From: Pseudomonas kuykendallii
Lineage (GTDB): Bacteria > Pseudomonadota > Gammaproteobacteria > Pseudomonadales > Pseudomonadaceae
NCBI RefSeq assembly: GCF_900106975.1
Contig: NZ_FNNU01000002.1
Span: 434,001 to 498,000 of the forward strand
DNA: 64,000 nt
Direction: 5' to 3'
Under the pieces are notes generated by a model that saw only the letters and a list, made by a program, of their open reading frames with translations, searched no databases and had not been told where the DNA came from. A program made the position numbers and the translations under genes. Below, piece after piece: positions 37,904 to 46,696 of this stretch. Each line of letters begins with the position of its first letter. Positions within the stretch are counted from its first letter, which is position 1.

Positions 37904-40423
37904 ATGCACGCCCTGCCCATCGATGCCGTTCTGCCCGCTCTGCGCGAGGCGCTGAGCCAGCGCCACGAAGCCGTGCTGGAGGCGCCGCCCGGCGCCGGCA
38001 AGACCACCCGCGTGCCGCTGGCGCTGCTCGGCGAAGCCTGGCTCGCCGGGCAGAGCATCCTGATGCTCGAACCGCGTCGCCTGGCGGCGCGCGCGGCGGC
38101 CGAGCGGCTGGCCGCCGAACTGGGCGAAGCGGTCGGCGAAACCGTCGGCTACCGCATCCGCCTGGAGTCGAAGGTCGGTCCGCGCACTCGCATCGAAGTG
38201 GTCACCGAAGGCATCCTCGCGCGGCGCCTGCAGGACGATCCGGCGCTGGAGGGCGTCGGCCTGGTGATCTTCGACGAGTTCCACGAGCGCAGCCTCGACG
38301 CCGACCTGGCCTTGGCGCTGACCCTCAACGGCCGCGAGCTGCTGCGCGAGGAGCCGCCGCTGAAGGTGCTGCTGATGTCGGCGACGCTGGAGGGCGAGCG
38401 GCTGTCGGCGCTGCTCGGCGCCGCGCCGGTGGTCAGCAGCGATGGCCGCATGTTCCCGGTGGACACGCGCTGGGGGCGTCCCGCGCAGCCGGGCGAGTGG
38501 CTGGAGCCGCGGGTGGTGCAGACGGTGCTGCAGGCGCTGGACGACGAGCTCGGCAGCCTGCTGGTGTTCCTCCCCGGTCAGGCCGAGATCCGCCGGGTCG
38601 CCGAGCAGCTCGGCGAGCAACTGCACAGGCGAGCCGACGTGCTGCTCTGTCCGCTGCATGGCGAACTCGACCTCGCCGCCCAGCGCCGCGCCATCGAGCC
38701 GGCGCCGAGCGGGCAGCGCAAGGTGGTGCTGGCGACCAACATCGCCGAGACCAGCCTGACCATCGACGGCGTGCGCGTGGTGGTGGATGCCGGCCTGGCG
38801 CGGGTGCCGCGCTTCGACCCGGCCAGCGGCATGACCCGCCTCGACACCCAGCGCATCTCGCGGGCCTCCGCCACGCAACGCGCCGGTCGCGCCGGGCGGC
38901 TGCAGCCGGGCGTCTGCTACCGGCTCTGGTCGCAGGCGCAGCATGAGCAACTGGCCGCCCACGCAACCGCGGAAATCCTCCAGGCGGACCTCGCCGGCCT
39001 GGCCCTGCAACTGGCGCGCTGGGGCGTCGAGCCGGAGCAACTGGCCTGGCTCGACCGTCCGCCCGCCGCGGCCTACGCCCAGGCCCGCGAACTGCTCGGG
39101 CGGCTCGGTGCGCTGGCCGACAACGGTGCGCTGAGCCGCCACGGCCAGGCCATGGCCGAACTGCCGGCGCACCCGCGCATCGCCCATCTGCTGCTTCGCG
39201 GCCAGGAGCTGGGGCTTACCGAGCTGGCCTGCGACCTCGCCGCGCTGCTTGGCGAGCGCGACATCCTGCGCGGCGAAGGCGCCGACCTGCACCACCGTCT
39301 GGCCCTGCTCGCCGGGGAAACTCGCGCCGCGCGCTCGGCGCAGCACGGCGTGCAGCGCGCGCGGCAACTGGCCAGGCAGTTTCGCGGCCTGTTGCGGCGG
39401 GCGCCGGTCGAGCCGCGCGAGGATGCGCAGGACCCGCGCTGGCTCGGCTGTCTGCTGGCCTTCGCCTATCCCGACCGCATCGCCCGCCAGCGCCGGGCCG
39501 GTGGCGCCGAGTACCGCCTGGCCAATGGCCGCGCGGCGCAGTTCGGCGAGGCCGATGCGCTGATGAAGGAGCCCTGGCTGGTGGTCGCCGACCTCGGCAG
39601 TCGCCAGGGCCAGCGCGAGGAACGCATCTACCTGGCGGCCGCGCTCGACCCGGCGTTGTTCGAGGGGCCGCTGGCCGAGCAGGTCGCCACGCTGGAGGTG
39701 CTCGACTGGGACGAGCGCGAAGGCGTGCTGCGCGCCGAACGCCAGCGGCGCGTCGGCGAGCTGGTGCTGGGCAGCGAGGCGCTGAGTGGGCTGGACGACG
39801 CCGCGCGGGCGCGCGCACTGGTCGGCCTGGTGCGGCGCAAGGGCCTGGAACTGCTGGCCTGGACCCCCGAGCTGCGCCAGTGGCAGGCGCGCATCGGCCT
39901 GCTGCGCGAGCTGGACCTGCAGGCCGGCGGCGCCAGCGAGTGGCCGGATGTCGGCGATCCGGCGCTGCTGGCGAGCCTGGAAGACTGGCTGGCGCCGTAC
40001 CTGGGCAAGGTCTCGCGGCTCAGCCATTTCGCCGCGCTGGACCTGGCCGGGATACTTCAGGGGCTGCTGCCCTGGCCGCTGCCGCAGCGCCTCGACGAAC
40101 TGGCACCGAAAGCCCTGGAGGTGCCGTCCGGCTCGCGCATCCGCCTGGACTACGCGGAGTTTCCGCCGGTGCTGGCGGTGCGTCTGCAGGAGCTGTTCGG
40201 CCTGGCCGACACGCCGCGCATCGCCGGGGGCCGGCTGGCGGTGAAGCTGCACCTGCTGTCGCCGGCGCGGCGCCCGGTGCAGGTCACCCAGGACCTGGCG
40301 AGCTTCTGGAGCAACACCTATATGGACGTGAAGAAGGACCTCAAGGGGCGCTATCCGAAGCACTACTGGCCGGACGACCCGCTGATCGCCGAGCCCACCG
40401 CCCGTGCCAAGCCGCGGCGCTAG
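37904..40423 (+). CDS. hrpB: ATP-dependent helicase HrpB
   Basis: An 839-residue DEAH-box RNA helicase. Motif I is APPGAGKTTR (GAGKT at residues 30-34), motif II is DEFHERS (the HrpB variant of DEAH), motif III MSATLEGERL, motif V ATNIAETSLTI and motif VI QRAGRAGR. The C-terminal HA2/HrpB-C region runs to residue ~839 and ends LIAEPTARAKPRR, with VTQDLASFWSNTYMDVKKDLKGRYPKHYWPDDP typical of HrpB. HrpB's cellular role is still unclear. The ATG at 37904 follows CGGAG; TATAAT at 37873-37878 is a plausible -10. Confidence 0.97.
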   Translation: MHALPIDAVLPALREALSQRHEAVLEAPPGAGKTTRVPLALLGEAWLAGQSILMLEPRRLAARAAAERLAAELGEAVGETVGYRIRLESKVGPRTRIEVVTEGILARRLQDDPALEGVGLVIFDEFHERSLDADLALALTLNGRELLREEPPLKVLLMSATLEGERLSALLGAAPVVSSDGRMFPVDTRWGRPAQPGEWLEPRVVQTVLQALDDELGSLLVFLPGQAEIRRVAEQLGEQLHRRADVLLCPLHGELDLAAQRRAIEPAPSGQRKVVLATNIAETSLTIDGVRVVVDAGLARVPRFDPASGMTRLDTQRISRASATQRAGRAGRLQPGVCYRLWSQAQHEQLAAHATAEILQADLAGLALQLARWGVEPEQLAWLDRPPAAAYAQARELLGRLGALADNGALSRHGQAMAELPAHPRIAHLLLRGQELGLTELACDLAALLGERDILRGEGADLHHRLALLAGETRAARSAQHGVQRARQLARQFRGLLRRAPVEPREDAQDPRWLGCLLAFAYPDRIARQRRAGGAEYRLANGRAAQFGEADALMKEPWLVVADLGSRQGQREERIYLAAALDPALFEGPLAEQVATLEVLDWDEREGVLRAERQRRVGELVLGSEALSGLDDAARARALVGLVRRKGLELLAWTPELRQWQARIGLLRELDLQAGGASEWPDVGDPALLASLEDWLAPYLGKVSRLSHFAALDLAGILQGLLPWPLPQRLDELAPKALEVPSGSRIRLDYAEFPPVLAVRLQELFGLADTPRIAGGRLAVKLHLLSPARRPVQVTQDLASFWSNTYMDVKKDLKGRYPKHYWPDDPLIAEPTARAKPRR

Positions 40424-40491
40424 GCGCCTGTTCGTGCGCCGCGCCCGTCCCTGGCAGGGCTAGCGCCGTTCGTGGGGGCGTGGGAACGCCG

Positions 40492-41250
40492 TCATTCCTT
40501 GCGCAGCTGCAGATCGGCGCCGGTCGCGCGCAGCGCCCGGTAGACCCGGTCGAGGTCGTCGCGCAGTTTCTGCGCGTTGGCGCTGCGCGCCGAAATGATG
40601 AACTTGATCGGCACCCGCACCAGCTGCACCGAAGGGGGCGCCGCGATGCCCAGTTCCTTCGCCGCCTGGTTCACCGACTGGTCGTAGTCGAGGAGGAAGT
40701 CGCCGCGTCCACGGTCGAGCATCAGCAGCGCGGCGGTGTGCGTGCTGGTGCGGTGCTGGCGCAACTGCAGCGCGGGATCCTGCAGCGCCGCGTTGATCTG
40801 CGGCCAATAGGTGTAGCCGGTGATCAGGATGACATCGCGGGCGGCCAGATCGCGGGGAAACGCCGGGGTCGGGCTGCCGGGACGGTAATAGAGGTTGAGG
40901 CTGATTTCCGCCAGCTGCTCGTTGGCTTCCAGGGTTTGGTCCTGCAGGTTGGGCTTGCCCGGCGAGCCCGGCCAGATGTCGATGCTGCCGTCGACCAGCC
41001 CGGCATAGAGTCGCGCGCTGGGCAGTTCGCGAAAGCTCACCCGGTAACCGGCGTTGTGCAGCAGCAGGCGGGTGAGGTCGACCAGAGAGCCCCGGGCTTC
41101 GCCGCGGGCGTCGGCGTAGATCGCCGGCGGCGAGTTGTAGTACCCCACCTTGACCAGCGGTTGCGGCGGTTCCGGCGCGCGGCCGGCGAAGCTGGCACCG
41201 CAGAACAGCGCGCCGAGCAGGGACAGAAGCAGTCGTGGAGGTTTCGACAT
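40492..41250 (-). CDS. Periplasmic substrate-binding protein, family 3, orphan
   Basis: A 252-residue secreted protein with signal peptide (cleavage about residue 22, ASFA/GRA) and an SBP family 3 fold: VKVGYYNSPPAIYADARGEARGSLVDLTRLLLHNAGY, then LYAGLVDGSIDIWPG and ALLMLDRGRGDFLLDY. No permease or ATPase is adjacent, so it may serve another transporter or a sensor, as many Pseudomonas orphan SBP3 proteins do. It converges with hrpB and is followed upstream by the YciC-like gene on the same strand. Confidence 0.85.
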   Translation of the reverse strand: MSKPPRLLLSLLGALFCGASFAGRAPEPPQPLVKVGYYNSPPAIYADARGEARGSLVDLTRLLLHNAGYRVSFRELPSARLYAGLVDGSIDIWPGSPGKPNLQDQTLEANEQLAEISLNLYYRPGSPTPAFPRDLAARDVILITGYTYWPQINAALQDPALQLRQHRTSTHTAALLMLDRGRGDFLLDYDQSVNQAAKELGIAAPPSVQLVRVPIKFIISARSANAQKLRDDLDRVYRALRATGADLQLRKE

Positions 41251-41368
41251 CGGTTTTCGCTGCGGCCTGGGACCGTCTTGTCACCCATCGACAGCGGAAG
41301 GCGCCGTCGTATCGACCGCAGTGTAATTCGGTTTTCGCGTCGGTAGCGGCGTTTTGCTATCGGATCGG

Positions 41369-42022
41369 TCAGCTTTTTTCTTCGATCAGCATGAAGAGCC
41401 GGAACATCGCCACGCTGGCGAACAGCTGCACGAAGCCGATCGCGCAATCGAGCAGCACGCTGGGCAGGAACGCCGGATCGTCGCCGAGCCAGCCGGACGA
41501 CCAGGCGCCGAGCAGCCAGAGCGGCAGCATCGTGCTGAGCACCAGCGCGAGAATCTGCAGGAAGTGCCCCTGGGTCAGGCGATAGCTGTCGCGCAGCGCC
41601 GGCAGAGGTGGCATCCCGCGCAGCACCAGCAGGTATTCGGAGAACGCCAGCTTGACCATCACGACGATCGCCGGCAGCACCAGCAGCGACATGCCGAGCA
41701 TGATCAGCAGGCTGGTGATCGCCGTGAGCAGCGCCAGCCGTGGCCACAGTCCCAGCGCGCCGGCCCAGAGCCGGACGGTGCCGGGCGTTTCGCCACGGCT
41801 GCGGCTGTCGAGGAAGAGAATCAGCGATCCGGTGTAGAGCGGGTAGAACAGCAGCCCCAGCAGCACGTCGTAACCGGCCGACGGTTGCGTGCCGTCGACC
41901 GCCCGCAGCGCCTGGCGGCTGAGCGATTCGAGGGCCAGCGGCGGCAGGCAGAGCAGGGCGATGGCGCCCAGGTGGCGGCTGAAGAAGAACCAGGAGTCAC
42001 GCAGGATCGGAAGCGGATTCAT
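41369..42022 (-). CDS. YciC-like integral membrane protein
   Basis: A 217-residue protein with about five or six membrane helices (visible at residues ~18-32, 48-66, 85-120, 150-175 and 185-205), small cytosolic loops and no enzymatic motif. The opening LPILRDSWFFFSRHLGAIALLCLPPLAL and SYRLTQGHFLQILALVL resemble the YciC/UPF0259 family. Start MNPLPILRDSW at 42022. Function unknown. It lies 118 bases upstream of the orphan SBP on the same strand. Confidence 0.8.
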   Translation of the reverse strand: MNPLPILRDSWFFFSRHLGAIALLCLPPLALESLSRQALRAVDGTQPSAGYDVLLGLLFYPLYTGSLILFLDSRSRGETPGTVRLWAGALGLWPRLALLTAITSLLIMLGMSLLVLPAIVVMVKLAFSEYLLVLRGMPPLPALRDSYRLTQGHFLQILALVLSTMLPLWLLGAWSSGWLGDDPAFLPSVLLDCAIGFVQLFASVAMFRLFMLIEEKS

Positions 42023-42217
42023 CGAACTCGACGGGCAAGCAGGGAAGGGCCGCCACTGTAGCGGAAGACCCGGAACAGGCCAAACGGCCTCGGCGCACCG
42101 GGCGGGTTTACTCAACCTTTACGCGCGCGGGCGTTGAAATCGCCACGGCCAGTCGCACATTGAACAGGTGGCGGGCCCACCCGCAGACACCGAATTTCCC
42201 CAGATCGGAGACGTGCC

Positions 42218-42934
42218 ATGCAATCCGAAGAACAGCAGGTGATCGACGGACTCTTCAACCGCCTGAAGGACGCCGAGGCGCAGTCGGCTGCGCGTGACGC
42301 CCAGGCCGAGGCGCTGATCAACGAACACATCGGCCGGCAACCCGTCGCGCCCTACTACATGGCCCAGGTCATCCTGATCCAGGAGGCCGGCCTCAAGCGC
42401 CTGGACCAGCGCGTGCGCGAGCTGGAGGCGCAGCTCGAACAGGCGCAGCGGCAGCGCCCGGCGCAGGGCGGTGGCGGTTTCCTCGCCGGGTTGTTCGGCG
42501 CCGGTCCGTCGCGCTCCTCGGCGCCGAGCGCGGAGGCGCGCGGCTGGAGCGAGCCGGGGCCACGCTCGTCCGCCGTGCCGCCGGCGAACCCGGCGCCGGG
42601 CGGTTTTGGCCAGGGCTATGCCCAGCCCCAGGCGCCCTCGCGCGGCACCGGCTTTCTCGGCGGCGCGCTGCAGACCGCCGCGGGCGTGGCCGGCGGTATG
42701 GTACTGGGCAACATGCTCACCGGCCTGTTCCAGCATTCGCAGCCGCAGGAAATCGTCGAGATCATCAAGGAGCAGCCGGCCGCCGCGGACAGCGCACAGA
42801 CCCAGGACTACGCCGCCAGCGACAGCGCCGACTACTCGGGCGGCAACGACTACCCGAGCGATGACGGCTACCAGGACGCGGGCCTGGACGAGAGCGGTGG
42901 CGGCTTCTTCGATGACGACGACAGCTTCGTCTGA
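42218..42934 (+). CDS. DUF2076 family protein
   Basis: A 238-residue protein. The N-terminal ~85 residues (MQSEEQQVIDGLFNRLKDAEAQSAARDAQAEALINEHIGRQP, then a heptad-rich AGLKRLDQRVRELEAQLEQAQRQ) define DUF2076 and form a coiled coil. A low-complexity Pro/Gly/Ser linker follows, then a glycine-rich possible membrane segment (GGALQTAAGVAGGMVLGNMLTGLF, about 148-172) and an acidic Asp/Ser/Gly tail ending GGGFFDDDDSFV. The layout suggests a membrane-anchored scaffold; the role is not known. Divergent from the YciC-like gene. Confidence 0.85.
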   Translation: MQSEEQQVIDGLFNRLKDAEAQSAARDAQAEALINEHIGRQPVAPYYMAQVILIQEAGLKRLDQRVRELEAQLEQAQRQRPAQGGGGFLAGLFGAGPSRSSAPSAEARGWSEPGPRSSAVPPANPAPGGFGQGYAQPQAPSRGTGFLGGALQTAAGVAGGMVLGNMLTGLFQHSQPQEIVEIIKEQPAAADSAQTQDYAASDSADYSGGNDYPSDDGYQDAGLDESGGGFFDDDDSFV

Positions 42935-43009
42935 GCCCGACCAACGCACCGCAGGGCGGCGGCGAAGCGCGCATAATCGCGGTCCTTTGCCGCTGCCGTG
43001 GGTCATCCA

Positions 43010-43486
43010 TTGAAAAGAATCGCGCTGTTCGCCGACGTGCAGAACCTCTACTACACCGTGCGCCAGATCCACGGCTGCCACTTCGACTACACCGCGTTAT
43101 GGCGCGCGGTGGCCAGCCACGGCGCGATCGTCGAGGCCTACGCCTACGCCATCGAACGTGGCGATCCCAAGCAGCAGCAGTTCCAGCAGATCCTGCGCAA
43201 CCTCGGTTTCACGGTGAAGCTCAAGCCGTTCATCCAGCGCAGCGACGGATCGGCCAAGGGCGACTGGGACGTCGGCATCACCATCGACATGCTCGACGCC
43301 GCGCCGCGCGTCGATGAAGTGGTGCTGGCCTCCGGCGACGGCGATTTCGACCTGCTGCTCGAGCGCATCGCCCGTGATAGCGTGACCACCCGCGTCTACG
43401 GCGTGCCCGGCCTCACCGCGCAATCGCTGATCCGCTCCGCCGGCCACTACCACCCGATCGAGGGGGAGCTGCTGCTGCGTCATTGA
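43010..43486 (+). CDS. NYN (PIN-like) domain protein, LabA/DUF88 family
   Basis: A 158-residue protein of the NYN superfamily, related to metal-dependent RNases. The putative catalytic acidic residues are D9 in RIALFADVQNLYY, the Asp cluster in GDWDVGITIDMLDAAP, and the ASGDGDFDLLLERI strand. The start is uncertain: TTG 43010 gives (M)KRIALFADVQ, the N-terminus I recall for Pseudomonas homologues, while GTG 42998 would add four residues; neither has a clear ribosome site. TATAAT-like CATAAT lies about 26-38 bases upstream. A 75-base gap follows DUF2076. Confidence 0.85.
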   Translation: MKRIALFADVQNLYYTVRQIHGCHFDYTALWRAVASHGAIVEAYAYAIERGDPKQQQFQQILRNLGFTVKLKPFIQRSDGSAKGDWDVGITIDMLDAAPRVDEVVLASGDGDFDLLLERIARDSVTTRVYGVPGLTAQSLIRSAGHYHPIEGELLLRH

Positions 43487-43582
43487 ACGGGCGCCTGTAT
43501 CGGTGCTCCGCTCGGCTTCTGTATCTGTCGGCACGCGTGGCGCTGACGCAGAATCGGCGGCCCTTCGCCGTGAGCCCCGAGC

Positions 43583-44464
43583 ATGTCCGCGCCTCGTTTT
43601 CCCCTGCTGCTGGTCGGCGCCTTCGCCGCGCTCTACCTGGTCTGGGGCTCCACGTACCTGGTGATCCGCATCGGCGTCGAATCCTGGCCGCCGCTGCTGA
43701 TGGCCGCGGTGCGCTTCCTCATCGCCGGCAGCCTGATGTTTGCCTGGCAGCGCTGGCGCGGCGCGCCGCTGCCGACGCGGCGCCAGTGGCTGGCGTCCGG
43801 GGCCGTCGGGTTTCTGCTGCTCAGTTGCGGCAACGGCGGCGTGACGCTGGCCGAGCACGGCGGCGTGGCGTCCGGCGTGGCGGCCCTGGCGGTGGCGACG
43901 ATGCCGCTGTTCACCCTGGTTTTCGGCCTGTTCTGGGGCCATCGCAACACGCGCCTGGAATGGTCCGGGATCATCCTCGGACTGATCGGCATCGGCTTGC
44001 TCAACCTCGGTTCCAACCTCCAGGCCAGCCCGCTGGGCGCCGCCCTGGTGCTGTTCGCCGCCGCAGCCTGGGCGTTCGGCTCGGTATGGAGCAAGAGCCT
44101 CACGCAACCGGCCGGGCCGATGGCCAGCGCCGCGCAGATGCTGGTCGGCGGCGCCGTGCTGCTGATCGGCAGCGTCGCCAGTGGCGAGCGCATGACCCAG
44201 GCGCCGACGCTGGCCGGCTGGGCGGCGCTGGCCTATCTGGTGCTGTTCGGCTCGATCGTCGCCTTCAGCGCCTACCTCTACCTGCTGAAGACCGTGCGTC
44301 CGGCGGCGGCCACCAGCTACGCCTACGTCAATCCGGTGGTCGCCGTGCTGCTGGGCATCGCCTTCGCCGGCGAGCGCATCGGCCATGAGGAGTGGCTGGC
44401 GATGGGCCTGATCGTCGGCGCGGTGGTGCTGATCGGGTTGCCGCAATGGCGGCGTGGGGCGTAG
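43583..44464 (+). CDS. yedA: EamA/DMT-family permease YedA
   Basis: A 293-residue inner-membrane drug/metabolite transporter with ten predicted helices and two EamA repeats (about 10-140 and 150-285). LYLVWGSTYLVIRIGVESWPPLLMAAVRFLIAGS is the YedA-type first repeat, and FSAYLYLLKTVRPAAATSYAYVNPVVAVLLGI the second. Substrate unknown; amino acids or metabolites are exported by relatives. It follows the NYN gene by 96 bases. Confidence 0.92.
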   Translation: MSAPRFPLLLVGAFAALYLVWGSTYLVIRIGVESWPPLLMAAVRFLIAGSLMFAWQRWRGAPLPTRRQWLASGAVGFLLLSCGNGGVTLAEHGGVASGVAALAVATMPLFTLVFGLFWGHRNTRLEWSGIILGLIGIGLLNLGSNLQASPLGAALVLFAAAAWAFGSVWSKSLTQPAGPMASAAQMLVGGAVLLIGSVASGERMTQAPTLAGWAALAYLVLFGSIVAFSAYLYLLKTVRPAAATSYAYVNPVVAVLLGIAFAGERIGHEEWLAMGLIVGAVVLIGLPQWRRGA

Positions 44465-44483
44465 TCCCATCGGAAATACTGAC

Positions 44484-44504
44484 GGTGCGCGCGGCGCACC
44501 CTAC
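44484..44504. repeat. Family B repeat copy
   Basis: GGTGCGCGCGGCGCACCCTAC between yedA and rhlE is the same palindromic element as those at 33.4 kb, in the inverse orientation. It lies about 50 bases before the rhlE start. Confidence 0.7.
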
Positions 44505-44555
44505 GACACCTCTGGGGTTAAACTGCGCGCCTCGTTCCGCTTCCCGGTTTTTCCC

Positions 44556-45899
44556 ATGACCTTCGCTTCCCTCGGCCTGATCGAACCCCTGCTGCGCACC
44601 CTCGAGGCGCTCGGCTACCAGACGCCCACGCCGGTGCAGGCCGAGGCGATTCCCGCCGTGCTCAAGGGCCGCGACCTGATGGCGGCCGCGCAGACCGGCA
44701 CCGGCAAGACCGCCGGTTTCGCCCTGCCTCTGTTGCAGCGGCTGACCCTGGAAGGCCCGCAGGTGGCGCCCAACTCGATCCGCGCGCTGGTGCTGGTGCC
44801 GACCCGCGAGCTGGCCGAGCAGGTGCAGCAGAGTTTCCTCACCTACGGCGAGCACCTGCCGCTGCGCAGCTACGCGGTGTACGGCGGGGTCAGCATCAAC
44901 CCGCAGATGATGAAGCTGCGCAAGGGCATCGACGTGCTGGTGGCGACCCCTGGCCGGTTGCTCGACCTGTACCGGCAGAACGCGGTGAAGTTCGCCCAGT
45001 TGCAGACGCTGATCCTCGACGAAGCCGACCGCATGCTCGACCTCGGCTTCTCCCGCGAGCTGGACGACCTGTTCGCCGCGCTGCCATCGAGACGCCAGAC
45101 CCTGCTGTTTTCCGCGACCTTCTCCGAGGCGATCCGGCAGATGGCCGGCGAGCTGCTGCGCGATCCGCTGTCGATCGAGGTCAGCCCGCGCAACGCGGCG
45201 GCGAAGAGCGTGCGCCAGTGGCTGGTGACGGTGGACAAGAAACGCAAGTCGGAGCTATTCCTGCACCTGCTGCGCAAGAACCGCTGGGGCCAGGTGCTGG
45301 TGTTCGCCAAGACCCGCAAGGGCGTCGACGAGCTGGAGGGCGAACTGCTGCGCAACGGCATCCGCGCCGACGCGATCCACGGCGACAAGCCGCAGCCGAC
45401 GCGTCTGCGTGCGCTGCAGCGGTTCAAGGACGGCGAGGTGCAGATCCTCGTCGCCACCGACGTCGCCGCACGCGGGCTGGACATCGACGACCTGCCGCTG
45501 GTGGTCAACCTCGACCTGCCAATCGTTGCCGAGGACTACGTGCATCGCATCGGCCGCACCGGTCGTGCCGGGGCTTCTGGCGAGGCGCTGTCGCTGGTCT
45601 GCGCCGACGAGGTGCAGTTGCTCGCCGCCATCGAGGTGCTGACCGGGCAGACGCTCAGACGCGTCGAAGAGCCCGGTTTCGAGCCGGATCACCGGGTCCC
45701 GGCGACCGACGCCAGCGGCCAGGTGCTGAAGAAACCGAAGAAGCCCAAGCAGAAGAAGGACCCCGGCGGCAAGGTCCACCTCGGGCGCTGGTTCGACAAC
45801 GACGAAAAGCCCGCCGCCAAGGCCGTGCGCAAGGCACCGGCCTTCGGCAAAGGCCCGGCGAAGGGCGCGCCCAAGGGCGGCAAACCGAAGAAGCCGTAA
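44556..45899 (+). CDS. rhlE: DEAD-box RNA helicase RhlE
   Basis: A 447-residue DEAD-box RNA helicase. Visible motifs are the Q motif (FASLGL...YQTPTPVQ), Walker A AQTGTGKT (residues 45-52), PTRELAEQ, DEADRMLD, SAT, and the C-terminal ARGLDIDDL and HRIGRTGRAG. The last ~60 residues are lysine-rich and basic (KKPKKPKQKKDPGGK, KAVRKAPAFGKGPAKGAPKGGKPKKP), as is typical of RhlE-type proteins that bind RNA non-specifically. The syntenic PAO1 gene is PA3950 (RhlE1) as I recall. Confidence 0.96.
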   Translation: MTFASLGLIEPLLRTLEALGYQTPTPVQAEAIPAVLKGRDLMAAAQTGTGKTAGFALPLLQRLTLEGPQVAPNSIRALVLVPTRELAEQVQQSFLTYGEHLPLRSYAVYGGVSINPQMMKLRKGIDVLVATPGRLLDLYRQNAVKFAQLQTLILDEADRMLDLGFSRELDDLFAALPSRRQTLLFSATFSEAIRQMAGELLRDPLSIEVSPRNAAAKSVRQWLVTVDKKRKSELFLHLLRKNRWGQVLVFAKTRKGVDELEGELLRNGIRADAIHGDKPQPTRLRALQRFKDGEVQILVATDVAARGLDIDDLPLVVNLDLPIVAEDYVHRIGRTGRAGASGEALSLVCADEVQLLAAIEVLTGQTLRRVEEPGFEPDHRVPATDASGQVLKKPKKPKQKKDPGGKVHLGRWFDNDEKPAAKAVRKAPAFGKGPAKGAPKGGKPKKP

Positions 45900-45943
45900 C
45901 GCAGGCGTTCTCCGCACATCGCCGCCATCAAGGTTGCGCATCC

Positions 45944-46545
45944 GTAGGGTGGGTTAGGCGCACCGCGTGGGCGCGGGCGTTCACGGGTGATGCGCGCGTA
46001 ACCCACCAGGCGAGGTATCGCCAACCACCGGACGTGATATCGCCCGGCTCCGCCCGGTGGGTTACGCGGCGGTGAAGGTGGGGGTGGGGTCGATTCCTCT
46101 TCATATCGCCGCTAACCCACCCTACGTTGAGGTGAGGCGTATCCGTAGGATGGGTTAGGCGCTCCGTGTGGGTCCGGGCGCTCACGGTGATGCGCGCCGT
46201 AACCCACCAAGCGAGGTATCGCCAACCACCGGACGTGATATCGCCCGGCTCCGCCCGGTGGGTTACGCGGCGGTGGAGGTGGGTGGTGGGGTCGATTGCT
46301 CTGCACATCGCCGCTAACCCACCCTACGTTGAGGTGAGGCGTATCCGTAGGGTGGGTTAGGCGCTCCGTGTGGGTCCGGGCGTTCACGGTGATGCGCGCC
46401 GTAACCCACCAAGCGAGGTTTCGCCGACCACCGCCCGTTGGGTTACGCGGCGGCGGAGGAGGGGGTTTGTGGTCGATTCCTCTGCATATCGCCGCTAACC
46501 CACCCTACGCTCGGGGTTGGCGCATCTGTGGGGTGGGACGGTTGC
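45944..46545. repeat. Tandem family A array, unit about 201 bp
   Basis: Units start with GTAG(G/A)(A/G)TGGGTTAGGCGC at about 45944, 46145 and 46347, with a degenerate fourth start at 46528 (spacings 201, 202 and 181 bases). Each unit holds four alternating core elements: in the first, GTAGGGTGGGTTA (45944), GTAACCCACC (45998-46007), GGTGGGTTACG (46056-46066) and TAACCCACCCTACG (46113-46126), i.e. two nested palindromes. The array fills most of the gap between rhlE and the LuxR-type gene. Apparent ORFs on both strands here are repeat artefacts. Confidence 0.88.
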
Positions 46546-46696
46546 GTTACCGCGGATGGGGTCGGATGACCCAAAGCGGTGCGCGAGTCGGTCGCAGCGC
46601 AAGGGTGGATCGCGCTGCCACGGGGCTTGCGGAGGGCTGGCGCAGATCGTGCATTTTTTCGCCGCACCTTCGTCCAGCGACCGAGCGAGATCGCCA

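Noticed and set aside
37724-40363. 879-residue open frame antisense to hrpB
   Set aside because: Opposite a confident helicase gene; composition is typical of GC-rich antisense frames.
45928-46387. Minus-strand open frames in the 201-bp array
   Set aside because: They consist of the translated repeat and appear three times with small changes.
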